DNA of 47,565 nt from Hofstenia miamia. Lineage: Eukaryota; Xenacoelomorpha; Acoela. Position numbers and translations under genes: made by a program. This document shows, in pieces, positions 10,542-20,707 of the stretch. Under the pieces are notes generated by a model that saw only the letters and a program-made list of their open reading frames with translations, was not told the DNA's origin and made no database searches. Location of the stretch: assembly GCA_004352715.1 (NCBI GenBank), contig SCFE01000020.1:1207910-1255474 (forward strand), given 5' to 3'. Numbering within the stretch: the stretch's first letter is position 1; each line of letters opens with the position of its first letter.

Positions 10542-11825
10542 CCCAAATAGCAAGCATTGTCGGATAACCAATGGTCAATTAATCCGATCAATGGCCACTA
10601 ATGGCCATTAATTTGTCAACTGTAATTAACAAAACAAAAAGTATTAAAAATATTAAAATTCCAGAATTACAAAGAAATGATTATATTATTGTATATAATA
10701 TGTGCATTGCAATAAAGTTTAATTTCAATTTTCAAAAAGTATTATTTATCAGATGCTTTTAGACCATTGATGGTCCGACAATAGCCCATTAATGCCATTA
10801 TTGGATTGATCTGCCATCTAGCGAACAAGTACTAATTATAGTAATTTACAACTTTGCCTCATCAAATTATATTTCATAAAAAATGAAATTATTTTAACCT
10901 TCAGTAGTTGATAACACAATCTAGTATGCCAGCTCTTCTTTTTATGAGTGCTGTATAATGAATTCAATCATTTGAAGCAAGGTGTTCAATTATTAGGATA
11001 TTATGCTATACACACTACTAATTGTGGTCAAGCAATTTGTACCAAGTTACGAATTATAACTCATAATATAATATTGGACATCATCAGTGGACTGCTGGTG
11101 GGATAATGTGGCACTTGTGACACTTGATGCTACCATTGGCCCATTGATGGGCCATGGGCGGCATCAGTGGCAACCTTAATAATCAATAAACAGATCCTTC
11201 CAAATAGAACTCACTTCATTATTTTGATTCCTAGATCCTTTTAATATCCAAAAATGAATTGCGAAAAGCTTTCTTGAAATTTTTAATTTGTAAAAAATTA
11301 TAATGTACCTGTTAAGTGAACTTTCGAAATAATTTATTCATGAATATTTGGATACCTTTACAATAACTATTACATAATAAAGTTACTTTTGAACAAAATA
11401 GATTTTTTACGATTTCAAAAAGTACTATTTCAAAATTGCGCTTAATTTTAAAACTTTTGGTTAATTTGGCAGATTTTTATGCTTACTGCTTTCATTTATA
11501 AACAAAATATTCTTTAGATTTTCTAATTTTTTTGTATTAAATATGCTTGACAGCATCTCAGATATCCATCTGCCCGTTGTCGGGCTTATGTTTGTATAAA
11601 CAGCAATGTTCGTATTGCTTAAGCGATACAAAATGGTCGCTTTATATACTTACGTAATGTTTGCCACCAATGGGCCGTTATTGGCTTAATAATGGCCTAT
11701 TGTTGGCTCACCAATGGGTGATTGTCGGATATACATCAATGGCCCATTAATTCCCTAGCTGTCATCTGCCATTAATGGCAACAACAATGTCTCATTGTAG
11801 GACCATTAATAGCTTGCTATTTGGG
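10542..11825. mobile_element. Non-autonomous element A: TIR CCCAAATAGCAAGC with TGG-type subterminal repeats
   Basis: The termini CCCAAATAGCAAGC (10542-10555) and GCTTGCTATTTGGG (11812-11825) are perfect 14-bp inverted repeats. AATAA flanks both sides (10537-10541 and 11826-11830), a likely 5-bp target duplication. Arrays of short motifs such as ATTAATGGCC, CAATGGGCC and TTATTGGC fill the terminal regions (10570-10620, 10762-10820, 11115-11170, 11670-11800). The interior (about 11225-11590) matches, inverted, the interior of the element at 31850-32606. It has no transposase. The superfamily is not assigned. Confidence 0.75.
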
Positions 11826-12339
11826 AATAACATTGATTATTTATAGTCAGCAAATAATTAATAAGAATAGTACTTTTAAAAGTCCTGGGTTCACATCATT
11901 ACTTGATTCTTGAATGTTGTTTGAATACAAACTAATAATTTACGATGTGTACATTGTATAGATATAAATCCATACAATTAAGAATGAAATTCATTTATTA
12001 AAAAATTATTGGGCTAGCACTGCTTTCCTTGCCCTCTATGCACGTACTCTAAGCAAATGCTACAATGTGAACAATTCGAATCGTAATTTCAAATGAATAA
12101 CAATGCTATTTAAACAAAATTAGCTTTTTTATTTTCCTTAATAACTCGGATTAACTTTATTTAAAGATGTTGCAGACAATTCAAGTTTTCTAAATTGACA
12201 TGACATATTTATTTTTTTGTTTTTTTTGTAATGATTTATCCTGAATTTTCGTTTTAATAAATACTAGGAGTGTGTATATAGTTAACAGAATATTATTTAA
12301 AATTCTTTATTCTTAATTTTTAGGTTCAGCTCATTCTCA

Positions 12340-13775
12340 TTTATTGTAAATTGCCATTTGTCATTATGAGTCAGGAGTTGAATGGTCCTGGGCCTCTGGT
12401 CGGTGCAAATTGATCTTGTCTCCCAAATTCAAGTCGAAATGCTCATTTTAAATATACTTGCAATTGTTTTAACCTTGAAGATCGAGAAAAGGCTTGTATT
12501 GTAGTGCCAGACTTGTCAACGAACCGGGCCGAGCTTGAGCGCAGTATTTGATATAAAACGAGCCTATTTTAGGCAAAGCAAGTTTATAGTTCTGCTTGTT
12601 AATTTGATTTTGCAGATTTTTCTTATTTTTGCAGTCAGTATGCCTTTTCTATAATCTTGTTTAAGAAATGTTTATTAAATAGTAGGAAGAGCTATGTAAA
12701 AAATTCTTTAAGCACAATATTTTTTAAAAAAATACGAGCCTCATTCAAAGATTTTATGTGGAGAACCGAGCCGAACTTACACACAATTTAAACGAACCGA
12801 GCTTGGAAATGTCGGCTTGTTGACAAGTCTGTGTAGTACTAGATGAAATGCATATTAGCGCTTCGTTGGCATATTATGGTGGTGAAGTTTTTAGTTACGC
12901 AGTAAATAACCATAGTGAGTTACCAACTATTGTTCTTGCGATTATGCTTTGATAGTAAAAAAAATAGTGGCAAAACTGCTTCCTGTAAGTTCTGTAAGTG
13001 TTCTGATTCAATACAAACAGATCGTGCAATCATTGGAAATGTTAAAAGAAACAGATGCGATAATTGATAACTTGAAACTGAATCATGTTACTTTGAAAAA
13101 GTTTGAATGTACAAACACTGAGACTGCATGAAGATCTACAAATCCAACATCTCCAAATAAGCCATTATTTCTTCTCCATAATGCAGTTCATTTATTAAAC
13201 TGCATTATAAACAATTGGGAAGACTCAAACCCTTGATTTTTTTTACCAGATTCACCAATATTTGTACGAAATGCAAATTAGTCGTATTTAATCACAATTT
13301 TTCGTGAACAAGACAAATGATTGAAATTTTCGAAACTTCCTTCAGCCGCAATTAAACTTCTAATATTGAAAAGTAAAAGGTTTCTCTTTGCTGTCAGGTT
13401 TTCTGCGATAAACCAGCGGTGTACACGCGGTTGTTGCTCAGTAGGTCTCAGTCCACCTTTTTAAATTCGATTGGAAACCTTGCCTCTCCATTTTAAAGTT
13501 ATATTAAGGTGTGTGGTATTGGATTTTATTTGTTGAGGAATTAAATTTGGTGAAAATGTAACATAAATATACAGTGGTAAAATGTAGACCCCCTTTTGTT
13601 TAATTATTTAGGAGCACAGCACTGGATGAAACGATTGCTGCATTAGAGACACACTCATTAACAAATGCCGTTGACAGTGAAACTATATCATTTCTAAAAA
13701 TTATTACCATATTTTGAAAAATCGTTAGCTGTAAATCACCTTCAACACATCTTCGCTTTCATGATTTCATTCACT
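12340..13775 (+). pseudogene. P-element-like (THAP9-like) transposase, N-terminal and central part, disrupted
   Basis: Coding-like text runs ...NLEDREKACIVV and resumes after a 324-bp MITE insertion as LDEMHISASLAYYGGEV. This is the D-E-M-x-I block of P-element-like RNase H folds. Further on, LKLNHVTLKKFECTN resembles the D-N-H-x-V-N block. LFLLHNAVHLLNCIINNWED (about 13158-13227) resembles the F-D-x-V-H-x-x-K-N-x-x-N-N block, with the acidic residue changed to Asn. LDETIAALETHSLTNAVDSE and KIVSCKSPSTHLR (about 13623-13760) match the region preceding the C-terminal block. Frames change several times. The matching C-terminus appears at 17480-17804. Confidence 0.6.
12508..12831 (+). mobile_element. 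hAT MITE (CAGACTTGTCAAC family), copy 2
   Basis: A 324-bp element with termini CAGACTTGTCAAC and GTTGACAAGTCTG, exact inverted repeats. It is flanked by tgtagtgc (12500-12507) and tgtagtac (12832-12839), an 8-bp duplication with one mismatch as expected for hAT. It splits the P-like transposase frame. The element at 6100-6473 is a second, inverted copy. Confidence 0.85.
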
Positions 13776-13944
13776 GTCACTGTGCGAACCCCCCCCCTGA
13801 GTATTCAGTGTACCCCCTGAATTATTGTTTGTTTCAGTGAGGTTATTTATTGATAATTAATTCTATGACGACACAAAAACTCTCAATTTTAAGCTATCAA
13901 TTTCTGAATAACAACTACTTGCAGTTTTCATTCTCGCTAAGGCT

Positions 13945-14135
13945 GTTGGCAAGTAAAGTAAAGTAAAGTATAAAATTATTACTTACCGGTAGTGTATGAG
14001 CTCTTAAGTAAAGTAAAGTAAGTTTTCAAATAGATAATTATACAATCGGTTCTGTTCGATTTTTAAGTAAACTTTTGTGGCAGTGTACGAGGTCTTAAGG
14101 AAAGGTAAAGTAAGGTAATGTAAACAACATTGAAC
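13945..14135. repeat. AGTAA pentamer repeat module, left part
   Basis: Runs such as AAGTAAAGTAAAGTAAAGTA alternate with the module GGTAGTGTATGAGCTCTTAA or GGCAGTGTACGAGGTCTTAA. The same module returns at 15560-15725 on the other side of the Tc1-like insertion. Confidence 0.7.
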
Positions 14136-14189
14136 TCAATTTGAATGTCACTGAATATTTATTACACAAAGACGATATATATATATATA

Positions 14190-15109
14190 CAAGACTAGCC
14201 AAAAGTTTGGGAACAGTAACCTCTTTATAGCGTGTTTTATGCTATTCCCTTGAAACTTCGTAAAATTCCTGGAATTCCCAATTTTTTCTTAGAATTTACA
14301 ACAGATTCATTTAGTCAATCAAATTAACACAACTTTAGATTTACACACAATACATTTTCATTGAAAAAGCACTATCATTATAGTTTGAAATATGGTTCGT
14401 GGTAGTGAAATTTCACCAACAAAGCGTGCTGAAATTCTTAGACGACCAAGAAACTAAAGATTCAACACACGTTACACGCAATAAACTGTCCCCTCAGCAC
14501 CTTCTGTGACGATTTGGGGTACTATAACTGCGAATGGGCATGCTGGTCTGCATTTTGTTCCTCACAACGAGGCAGTCACAGCAAGGCCTACCTCAAAATA
14601 ATTCAGGAGAAAGTTCTCATGTTTATGCAGCTTCACAAAACATCTGTACTACAACAAGATGGTGCTCCTTGCCACAGCGCCAAAGTTGTGAAACAGTGGA
14701 TTGCATCACAAGACTTTCGGCTGCTTGAGAACTGGCCGGGAAACTCCCCAGACCTCAACGTCATAGAAAATTGCTGGCATCACATTAAAAACTGTCTGAG
14801 GAAGCGCCAATGCACATCACTCGACGATCTGAAGGAGCAAATTAAAGTGGTATGGTGTACAGAGATTACTGATGATTATTGTAAAAAGCTGGTCGAGTCA
14901 ATGTCAAATCGCATTGCTGCGTGTTTGGCCAATAATGGTGGACATACAAAATATTAGTTAGTTTTTTTAATTAATTATTTACTTTCTACACGGTGTTATC
15001 ATATTGTTTCTACATTGTGTTATTATATTGTTTCTACATTGAGTTTTATAGTGTAAAATACTAAAATTTCTAAATTTGGAAAGTGTTCCCAAACTTTTGG
15101 CCAGTACTG
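14190..15109 (+). mobile_element. Tc1-like transposon, copy 2 (internally deleted)
   Basis: The left end CAAGACTAGCCAAAAGTTTG and right end CAAACTTTTGGCCAGTACTG are the TIRs of the family at 3637-4860. It sits in a TA microsatellite: TA precedes the left end, and the right flank is TG, probably a mutated TA. The 920-bp length reflects loss of about 300 bp between the helix-turn-helix and catalytic parts. Confidence 0.85.
14392..14957 (+). pseudogene. Tc1-like transposase, internally deleted
   Basis: The start MVRGSEISPTKRAEI is followed directly by a deletion junction near 14440-14450 that removes the first catalytic Asp. The rest keeps LQQDGAPCHSAKVV with the second Asp and SPDLNVIENCWHHI with the catalytic Glu. 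I count 35 residues between these two, so the family is DD35E rather than the usual DD34E. A frameshift near GCAAGGCCTACC separates the VTIWG frame from the catalytic frame and is shared with the copy at 3.6-4.9 kb. The 147-codon open stretch ends just before the right TIR. Confidence 0.85.
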
Positions 15110-15112
15110 TGC

Positions 15113-15139
15113 ATATATATACATATATATATACATATA
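15113..15139. repeat. Interrupted (TA)n microsatellite
   Basis: TATATATACATATATATATA-type sequence follows the right end of the Tc1-like copy. With the TA run at 14175-14189 it suggests insertion into a TA-rich target. Confidence 0.8.
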
Positions 15140-15559
15140 TTTATTTATTTATAATGAATAATTACAAGGAATTAATTACAACAGGTTTTTCAGTGTTGCT
15201 GAAATTGGGTGAACAAATTTTCATAAAGTAGACAATTCGATTTGTGCGCCAACCTATGTGAATATTGACTTTGTTTACTAAAGTGGAAATGTGATTGATT
15301 GTAGTTAATTACCAAGACATCTGTTATTTCAAATAGAATTTCTTTGTTATTAAAACTGGGGAGGTGTTCTTCTTAACATCGAAATCTTCGAAGTTATCAA
15401 AATCAAATGATATATCACATTAATATTGTATGCATTTAATTTTTTTAAATTACATTACACTATAACACTCACACGCATATCATAAATAAATCAAAATATG
15501 TTCTTTTAGTTGTAATTTTTGCTAATAAATTGGGTTTTATTTAACTCTTTATAGTGTTA

Positions 15560-15725
15560 TACTTTACTGTGCTTTACGGTAGTGTACGAGGTCTTAAGTA
15601 AAGTAAAGTAAAATCCAATTATAAAATTCTCTGGTGTACTTTACTTTACTTTACGGCAATTACGACGAAATATGTAAAATCCAATTAAGTTTACTTTACT
15701 GTACGGCAGTGTACGACTAGGTAAA
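15560..15725. repeat. AGTAA pentamer repeat module, right part
   Basis: Contains ACGGTAGTGTACGAGGTCTT plus AAGTAAAGTAAAGTAA, then the opposite orientation GTACTTTACTTTACTTTACG, then another TTACTTTACTGTACGGCAGT. Direct and inverted copies together could fold back. Confidence 0.7.
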
Positions 15726-15998
15726 GAATCACCATGACAGAGACAGAATATTAAATAAGGCATTTATAATAGTCATGTAGCCACGGCTTCTCTTTGTTTA
15801 CTTTACAGTAGTAAGTTAGTATTGAAGGACATAAATTTCCAAAGCCATATAGGCGTAAATTTAGACTTCTGCCAATTTTGTTGATAGTACATTTGTGGAG
15901 TTTTGTGTGTAGCAACTTTGGTAGTTTTACATTTTTTTGCTTTGTTTTATTATTTTTGTTTATTATATTTTAAATATGGTAGTTTATCTTAAATTTGT

Positions 15999-17285
15999 TT
16001 GTGCTTCGGAAGGTTAGCTACCTTTTCTTGTGATTTTAGCGATTTCATGAGTTTCTCAAAATCTTGCTCAGTGTGTCACTCCTCTGAACGTTTAACTCAG
16101 CACACTTGCTCCACTTGTTGTGAATCAGTTCATCAAACCCCAACTTTTGGAAAAACAGTTGAAACTAATAGTTCAATGCAGCTATTCTCTAACAAATGCA
16201 GTCAAGAAGAAGAACATGATACAAAGATGATCACTATATCTACACCAACACTGGCCAATAAATCAGGATCATTGGTGGATTATTTTAAGTTCATAACCAA
16301 AAAAACCATTGAAGGAGGCATCATGTTCCACACCCACCGCTAATCATACACCCAATATTTTGCCATCGTCTGCCACATCTTCACGCAATCTGTCATCGTC
16401 TTCCACAGCTAATCTTGCAGCCACCACCACAAGCAATTTGTCTCAAATGAGAGAGCTGCTGTCCCAACCAGTCCTTGGTGCCTTTCCATATAGTACATTT
16501 TGTGGAAGACAAGTTCACTGTTCTGCATATTGATATAAACTTTTCTCATGGATTGAGTATGATGTTTCAGGATATAAAGTTTATTGCTCGGATTTTCATC
16601 ATTTTCCACAACCTGATTCTGATGTAGCATTTTTCTCGGGGATTTAAGAATTGGCAAATACTAAGAGAGCAATGCGGTAAGCATGATATATTCAAATTCC
16701 ATGTATCTGCCATCAAGGATGAAATGTCACTTAGTACTTCTCAGGCGCATGGTTCTGTAGCTGAACAGCTTGATCCTTCCTTGTTTGGCTCAAATTTTGT
16801 AAATGAAAATCAGGATAATTTTTTTACTCTTTTAGATGTTATTCTACTTTGTGCTAAGCAGGAAATCCCTTTATGAGGCTATTACGAAAGTGATTCAAGT
16901 AAAAACAGAGGTAACTTCTTGGAGATTCTCAATTTATTAAAGTGCAATTTACTAGAGTTAGAGTAGAAGATGGATAAATTGCCTAAAAACTCGACAATGC
17001 TCTTGCCAGACATTCAGAATGAAGTGCTAAACATAATTGCTGATCACGTTCTATCATCTATTATGAATGAAGTAAAAGAATGTGATTATTATGCTATCAT
17101 AGCACAAATCGGATTTGGAAATCTTCCCACACGTTCATAAAGCATTGCTATATATTGTAACACTGTTGAGCGATTTTTTTCAATGCTTACTCAATTAAGA
17201 AGTCGCCTATAGTTGACGATGCTCACTGGTTGAGCATTCCACCTCTTGTTTCCATTATCGAAAAAAGAGGAGTTAGAAAAAATTA
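15999..17285 (+). pseudogene. hAT-family transposase relic (TTF zinc finger type, ZMYM1-like)
   Basis: An N-terminal Cys-rich, Ser/Thr-rich frame (15999-16343) passes by a frameshift into a second frame with QPVLGAFPYSTFCGRQV. Then come FSWIEYDVSGYKVYCSDFHH (about 16532-16591) and VAFFSGFKNWQIL (spanning a frameshift near 16645), a TTF-type zinc finger. LDVILLCAKQEIPL, RGNFLEILNLLK and SPDIQNEV-like LPDIQNEVLNIIADHVLSSI (17005-17064) match the DUF4371 region. At about 17140 the catalytic core is missing. Sequence jumps to CNTVERFFSMLTQLRSRL (17158-17211), the hAT C-terminal dimerisation block. It is a deleted, inactive copy. Confidence 0.7.
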
Positions 17286-17479
17286 ACAAACAGAATTTTA
17301 AAATTAAGTTAAACTATTTATTTTTTTGTTTTACTTTGTATTTTACTTTGTTACTGTCCATGCCTGAGCTCTGTCTGCATCTTATTTTGGTACATTGCTT
17401 TTCTGCTTTAGAGTTTATATTTTACAATAAATGCAAGGATTTGTGAATTACCCCCTAGTTTTGGGGTTCTTGCTACATC

Positions 17480-17804
17480 AGTGATTCTGCTAATGATGAG
17501 AATTTGTCATTTTTAGATGAATGTTGCAGATTTACTTATTCTATGGCTGTGTACAATTCGCATTCCGTCATTAGCTCAGGACACTAGTCATTCATGCAAG
17601 TGGGTATTTTGTTCTGTATCAGCTTTGTTCCACGACTTATTGACAACAATTCATTGTTTTATGCACGATTGTGTTATGTTAGGGTTTTTTCAGCAGGATG
17701 ATTTGGAAAAGCAGTTTGGTCACTTTAGACTGTCTAGGAGTGGATGTTATTATTGTGGCAACAAAAATGGCATTAGGGGAATAAAGGACAGAATCTCCAA
17801 TTAA
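17480..17804 (+). pseudogene. P-element-like transposase, C-terminal fragment
   Basis: The frame containing LAQDTSHSCKWVFCSVSALF and LGFFQQDDLEKQFGHFRLSR resembles the C-terminal block of P-element/THAP9-like transposases, where F-x-x-D-x-L-E-x-x-F-G-x-x-R is conserved. It most likely belongs to the same inactivated element as the fragment at 12340-13775. The intervening 3.7 kb holds a hAT relic, pentamer repeats and a Tc1-like copy. That the two pieces were once joined is inference. Confidence 0.55.
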
Positions 17805-18313
17805 GGGTAGAGTTCATATAAATAGGGCAGTAAGGGCAGAATTCACCTTAATTTAGCCTAAAGTCACACAAATTCACACTTACAATCAATTGAAGCCACC
17901 ATATTTGGTCCTGCTATTTGATTGGTTGATATTATAACACAATTTACTTTACTGTCTGTGCAATCAATGTCACCAAGCAGCATAGCGCCACACAGTGTAA
18001 CTGCAATGGGATTGGCTGTTAAACATTGCTATTTCATTATTGTATTGTTCCATACACTGTTTAAGCATGCCCAAAAGTGCTTTCAATGGTTGAAAAAGGT
18101 GAGACATATGCCGGAAATAACAAAGGGAATTTTGAAAGGTGTGGAAATGCTTTGTGTAAGAAGGATATCCATGCGAGACATTAATGAGAGGAACTGCCCA
18201 CCATGAGACACTAACGCATAAATACTGCCTTCCAACAGCACCAGTATTGACATTCCCCACGAATGACAAAGCCACCATGTTCTTCCGAGCATTGCTGAAA
18301 GCAGGTATCTCAC

Positions 18314-18489
18314 TACACAAATTGAGAAACTCTGCCTTGAGAGAGGTACTTCAGCAGGATGGAGTGGATCTTCCATCTGAGAACAGAAACAGATATCCCA
18401 TTACACAAATTGAGAAACTCTGTTCTGAGAGAGGTATTTTGGAAGGATGGAGTGGATCTTCCATCTGAGACCAGCTGCCAAAATGCTGT
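18314..18489 (+). repeat. 88-bp tandem duplication inside the transposase relic
   Basis: TACACAAATTGAGAAACTCT occurs at 18314 and again at 18402. GGATGGAGTGGATCTTCCAT follows in both copies. The offset of 88 bp is not a multiple of three, so the duplication alone breaks the frame. Confidence 0.85.
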
Positions 18490-18907
18490 TCGGAAAATTT
18501 ATGAAGAGGACATATTAAAAATGCAGCAATAGCTTCAAAACAAGGACATTGCCATTATGTGTGATGAAAGTGAGATGAAGAGTGTGAAATTCTTTTATGT
18601 TTTAACTGGTGAACTGGGAAAGCCACTGTACTTGATTGTGTCAACTGTTGGGTAAGAAACCACTACAGTGAATTTGTCAACAAGTAGATGAAGCTGTTAA
18701 AATTTTGAAGCTTCAATGGTATCAATTGCTGCAATTTTCGTCGGATTCTGCCTCATATATGCACAAAGCCTTTACTACATTGAAACAACGCTAACCCAAT
18801 CTCCATCATATGCCATGTTTTGCTCATCTTCTTCATAATGTTGCTGAGTTAGTAGTTGCAACATTTCTGGCTGTTGATGAATTGATTTCTCAAATAAAAC
18901 TTGCAAC

Positions 18908-19360
18908 TAGTGTTTTGCATTTTTAGATTTAATGCTGCCTGTGCCCGCCCTGTGCCTGTTTATGTTCCAATGCCCATTTCCCACCCGCCCATTGCAATTC
19001 ACTGGGCAGGAAAGGGCGGCCCGGTGTGCCCACCATCCATTGAGAAAAACGTAAAATACAATGAAATTGAATCAAAATCCACAAAAGGCTTTGCTCGTGC
19101 TTGCATATGATTAACTTCTGATATGACTTTCTTCATTTCTGTCATTTTATTACAGCAAATGTACAAACAAATGTAATATTTTTGTGGTAAAAGCATAAAT
19201 TTGCTGTAAATTGTTAAATTTCTATACCAGACATTATTTGAGTGGGCATAGCACATGCCAAGTTATTTGAGTGCCCGATGCCCATTTGCCTGGTCATAGT
19301 AATGCCCGGTGTTCGCCCTCCCTTCTGATCGACGGGCTCAGGCATGCCTGCAAAACACTA
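18908..19360. mobile_element. hAT MITE with TAGTGTTTTGCA termini
   Basis: The left end TAGTGTTTTGCA (18908) and right end TGCAAAACACTA (ending 19360) are exact inverted repeats, followed inward by TGCCTGTGCCCGCC-like text on both sides. Flanks cttgcaac (18900-18907) and cttacaac (19361-19368) are an 8-bp duplication with one difference. At 453 bp it has no transposase and inserted into the transposase relic. Confidence 0.85.
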
Positions 19361-19435
19361 CTTACAACCATTAAGAACTGAAACCGCAAAAACCAGTTCA
19401 ATTTACCCCCCCCCCCAAGTCCTGGCTTTTTGCAG

Positions 19436-19535
19436 NNNNNNNNNNNNNNNNNNNNNNNNNNNNNNNNNNNNNNNNNNNNNNNNNNNNNNNNNNNNNNNNN
19501 NNNNNNNNNNNNNNNNNNNNNNNNNNNNNNNNNNN
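19436..19535. other. Assembly gap (100 N) with duplicated flanks
   Basis: Both sides carry a poly-C run followed by AAGTCCTGGCTTTTTGCAG (19417-19435 and 19549-19567). The gap probably reflects unmerged overlap at a difficult poly-C tract rather than missing sequence. Confidence 0.85.
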
Positions 19536-20692
19536 CCCCCCCCCCCCCAAGTCCTGGCTTTTTGCAGCAGAATGTTATGGCAAAAACTTTGAATAAGTTG
19601 TTGACATTGTTAACACATGGGGAGTGAACATTCAGCAAATTGCCCAAGTAATTTACCAAAGACTGAAATTTCTCACCAGAAAATGTTAATTTCTACATTT
19701 CTGCTTTTGCAAATAAACATTTGTAATAAAAAGTAGCTGAAAAATTGTCTTTTAAAGAGGCTAAAGAGAGACAGATTTCCACGATAAATGGCAGATTTAA
19801 AGGGCAGAAATCGGATTTTAAAAGGGCAGAATCTGGTTGCCCTAGTTATTATATCACTTATAATGATGTTTCTCAGACGCATCAAATCTTTGAATTTTTC
19901 TTCAGTGACAAAAATCACAATAACTCATTATGCTATATTCCAGTGGCACCTTCAGATTTAACATTCTGGACAGTAGAAATTTCAAGATAGGAAAAATGGC
20001 TGTTCTATTTTCCAGAAAACCCTCACAATACCTAATTTTCTTATTTGCATAGAGTGTTTCTTTGTTATTCATTTTATCAAAAATCATTTGAATGATATTG
20101 TTGAAAGCGGGTGTATATTTTTCTGCATTTTTTCATTTAGATATTGTATCTGAAAAGTGTTTTCATATTATTATAAATATTTTGTTTAAAATTTAAAAAA
20201 AATGAAAATAAGACTTCAAGGTATTAAAATTATCATGTTAAAATATACTTTGTTTTATTTCTAGAGAATATTTTTCTTAGAAATTTATATATTTTCATCC
20301 TACAAATTTTAACTGCAAATATCTGTTGTAATGCCTGGTTAAAAGTAGCCTTGGTATTTGCTAATTCATACTTTTTGTACATAACTACTCATTTTTATAA
20401 AGACAAAAATGCTTATTTTTTGCATTTTAGAATACTTTAAATTTAAGTGGGATTATTTCTAATTAATAAATTCACACAGGAAATTGTGAGTCATTCTTAA
20501 TATTTTCAATTGACTTGGTCTCAGGTTAAGTTTTCTTAGCAAAATAATTTTACGGGAAAATTGAAGTAGCTCTTCAATGAGCCATTTCATATTGATAGTT
20601 TATTCGATTATGTTAAATCACAGTCTATTTGGTTTTGGTTGATTTGGATTAGCTAATTATAAAAGTATGACATTTTTATCAATGATATTTTT

Positions 20693-20694
20693 AG
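20693..20694 (+). other. 3' splice acceptor before actinoporin-like copy 3
   Basis: TGATATTTTTAG|AAAAATAAGGCCT-ATG, AG acceptor 13 nt before the start codon. Confidence 0.6.
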
Positions 20695-20707
20695 AAAAAT
20701 AAGGCCT

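Larger units (their letters stand above)
18130..19690 (+). pseudogene. hAT-like transposase relic (CGBP1-associated type), interrupted
   Basis: Starts with a C-x2-C zinc-finger-like piece (CGNALCKKDIHARH), then TMFFRALLKAGISLHKLRNS (about 18274-18333), LREVL, DLPSE, and DIAIMCDESEMKS with GELGKPLYLIVSTVG (about 18545-18650). These match the N-terminal and first catalytic part of the transposase family often found with CGG-binding-protein-type zinc fingers. An 88-bp tandem duplication (18314-18489) shifts the frame, and there are several stops. A MITE at 18908-19360 splits it, and a poly-C tract plus a gap follow. A related copy lies on the other strand at 21790-22790. Confidence 0.5.

Noticed and set aside
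13786-17475. GAACCCCC and GGGGTTC as ends of one inserted hAT element
   Set aside because: Only about 8 terminal bases match and the flanking 8-mers differ. Kept as a suggestion in a finding, not as a feature.
17970-18376. Two long minus-strand open frames (116 and 97 codons)
   Set aside because: They overlap each other and lie opposite the transposase relic. No recognisable motifs.
18901-19110. 69-codon frame rich in Pro/Val (PVPVYVPMPISHPPIAIH)
   Set aside because: It lies within the MITE at 18908-19360. The composition comes from its GC-rich subterminal repeats.
17780-19848. Possible hAT element boundaries around the CGBP1-associated relic (TAGGG-type ends with GGGCAGAATC motifs)
   Set aside because: Similar GGCAGAATC motifs occur near both ends, but I could not match termini or an 8-bp duplication, so no element was called.
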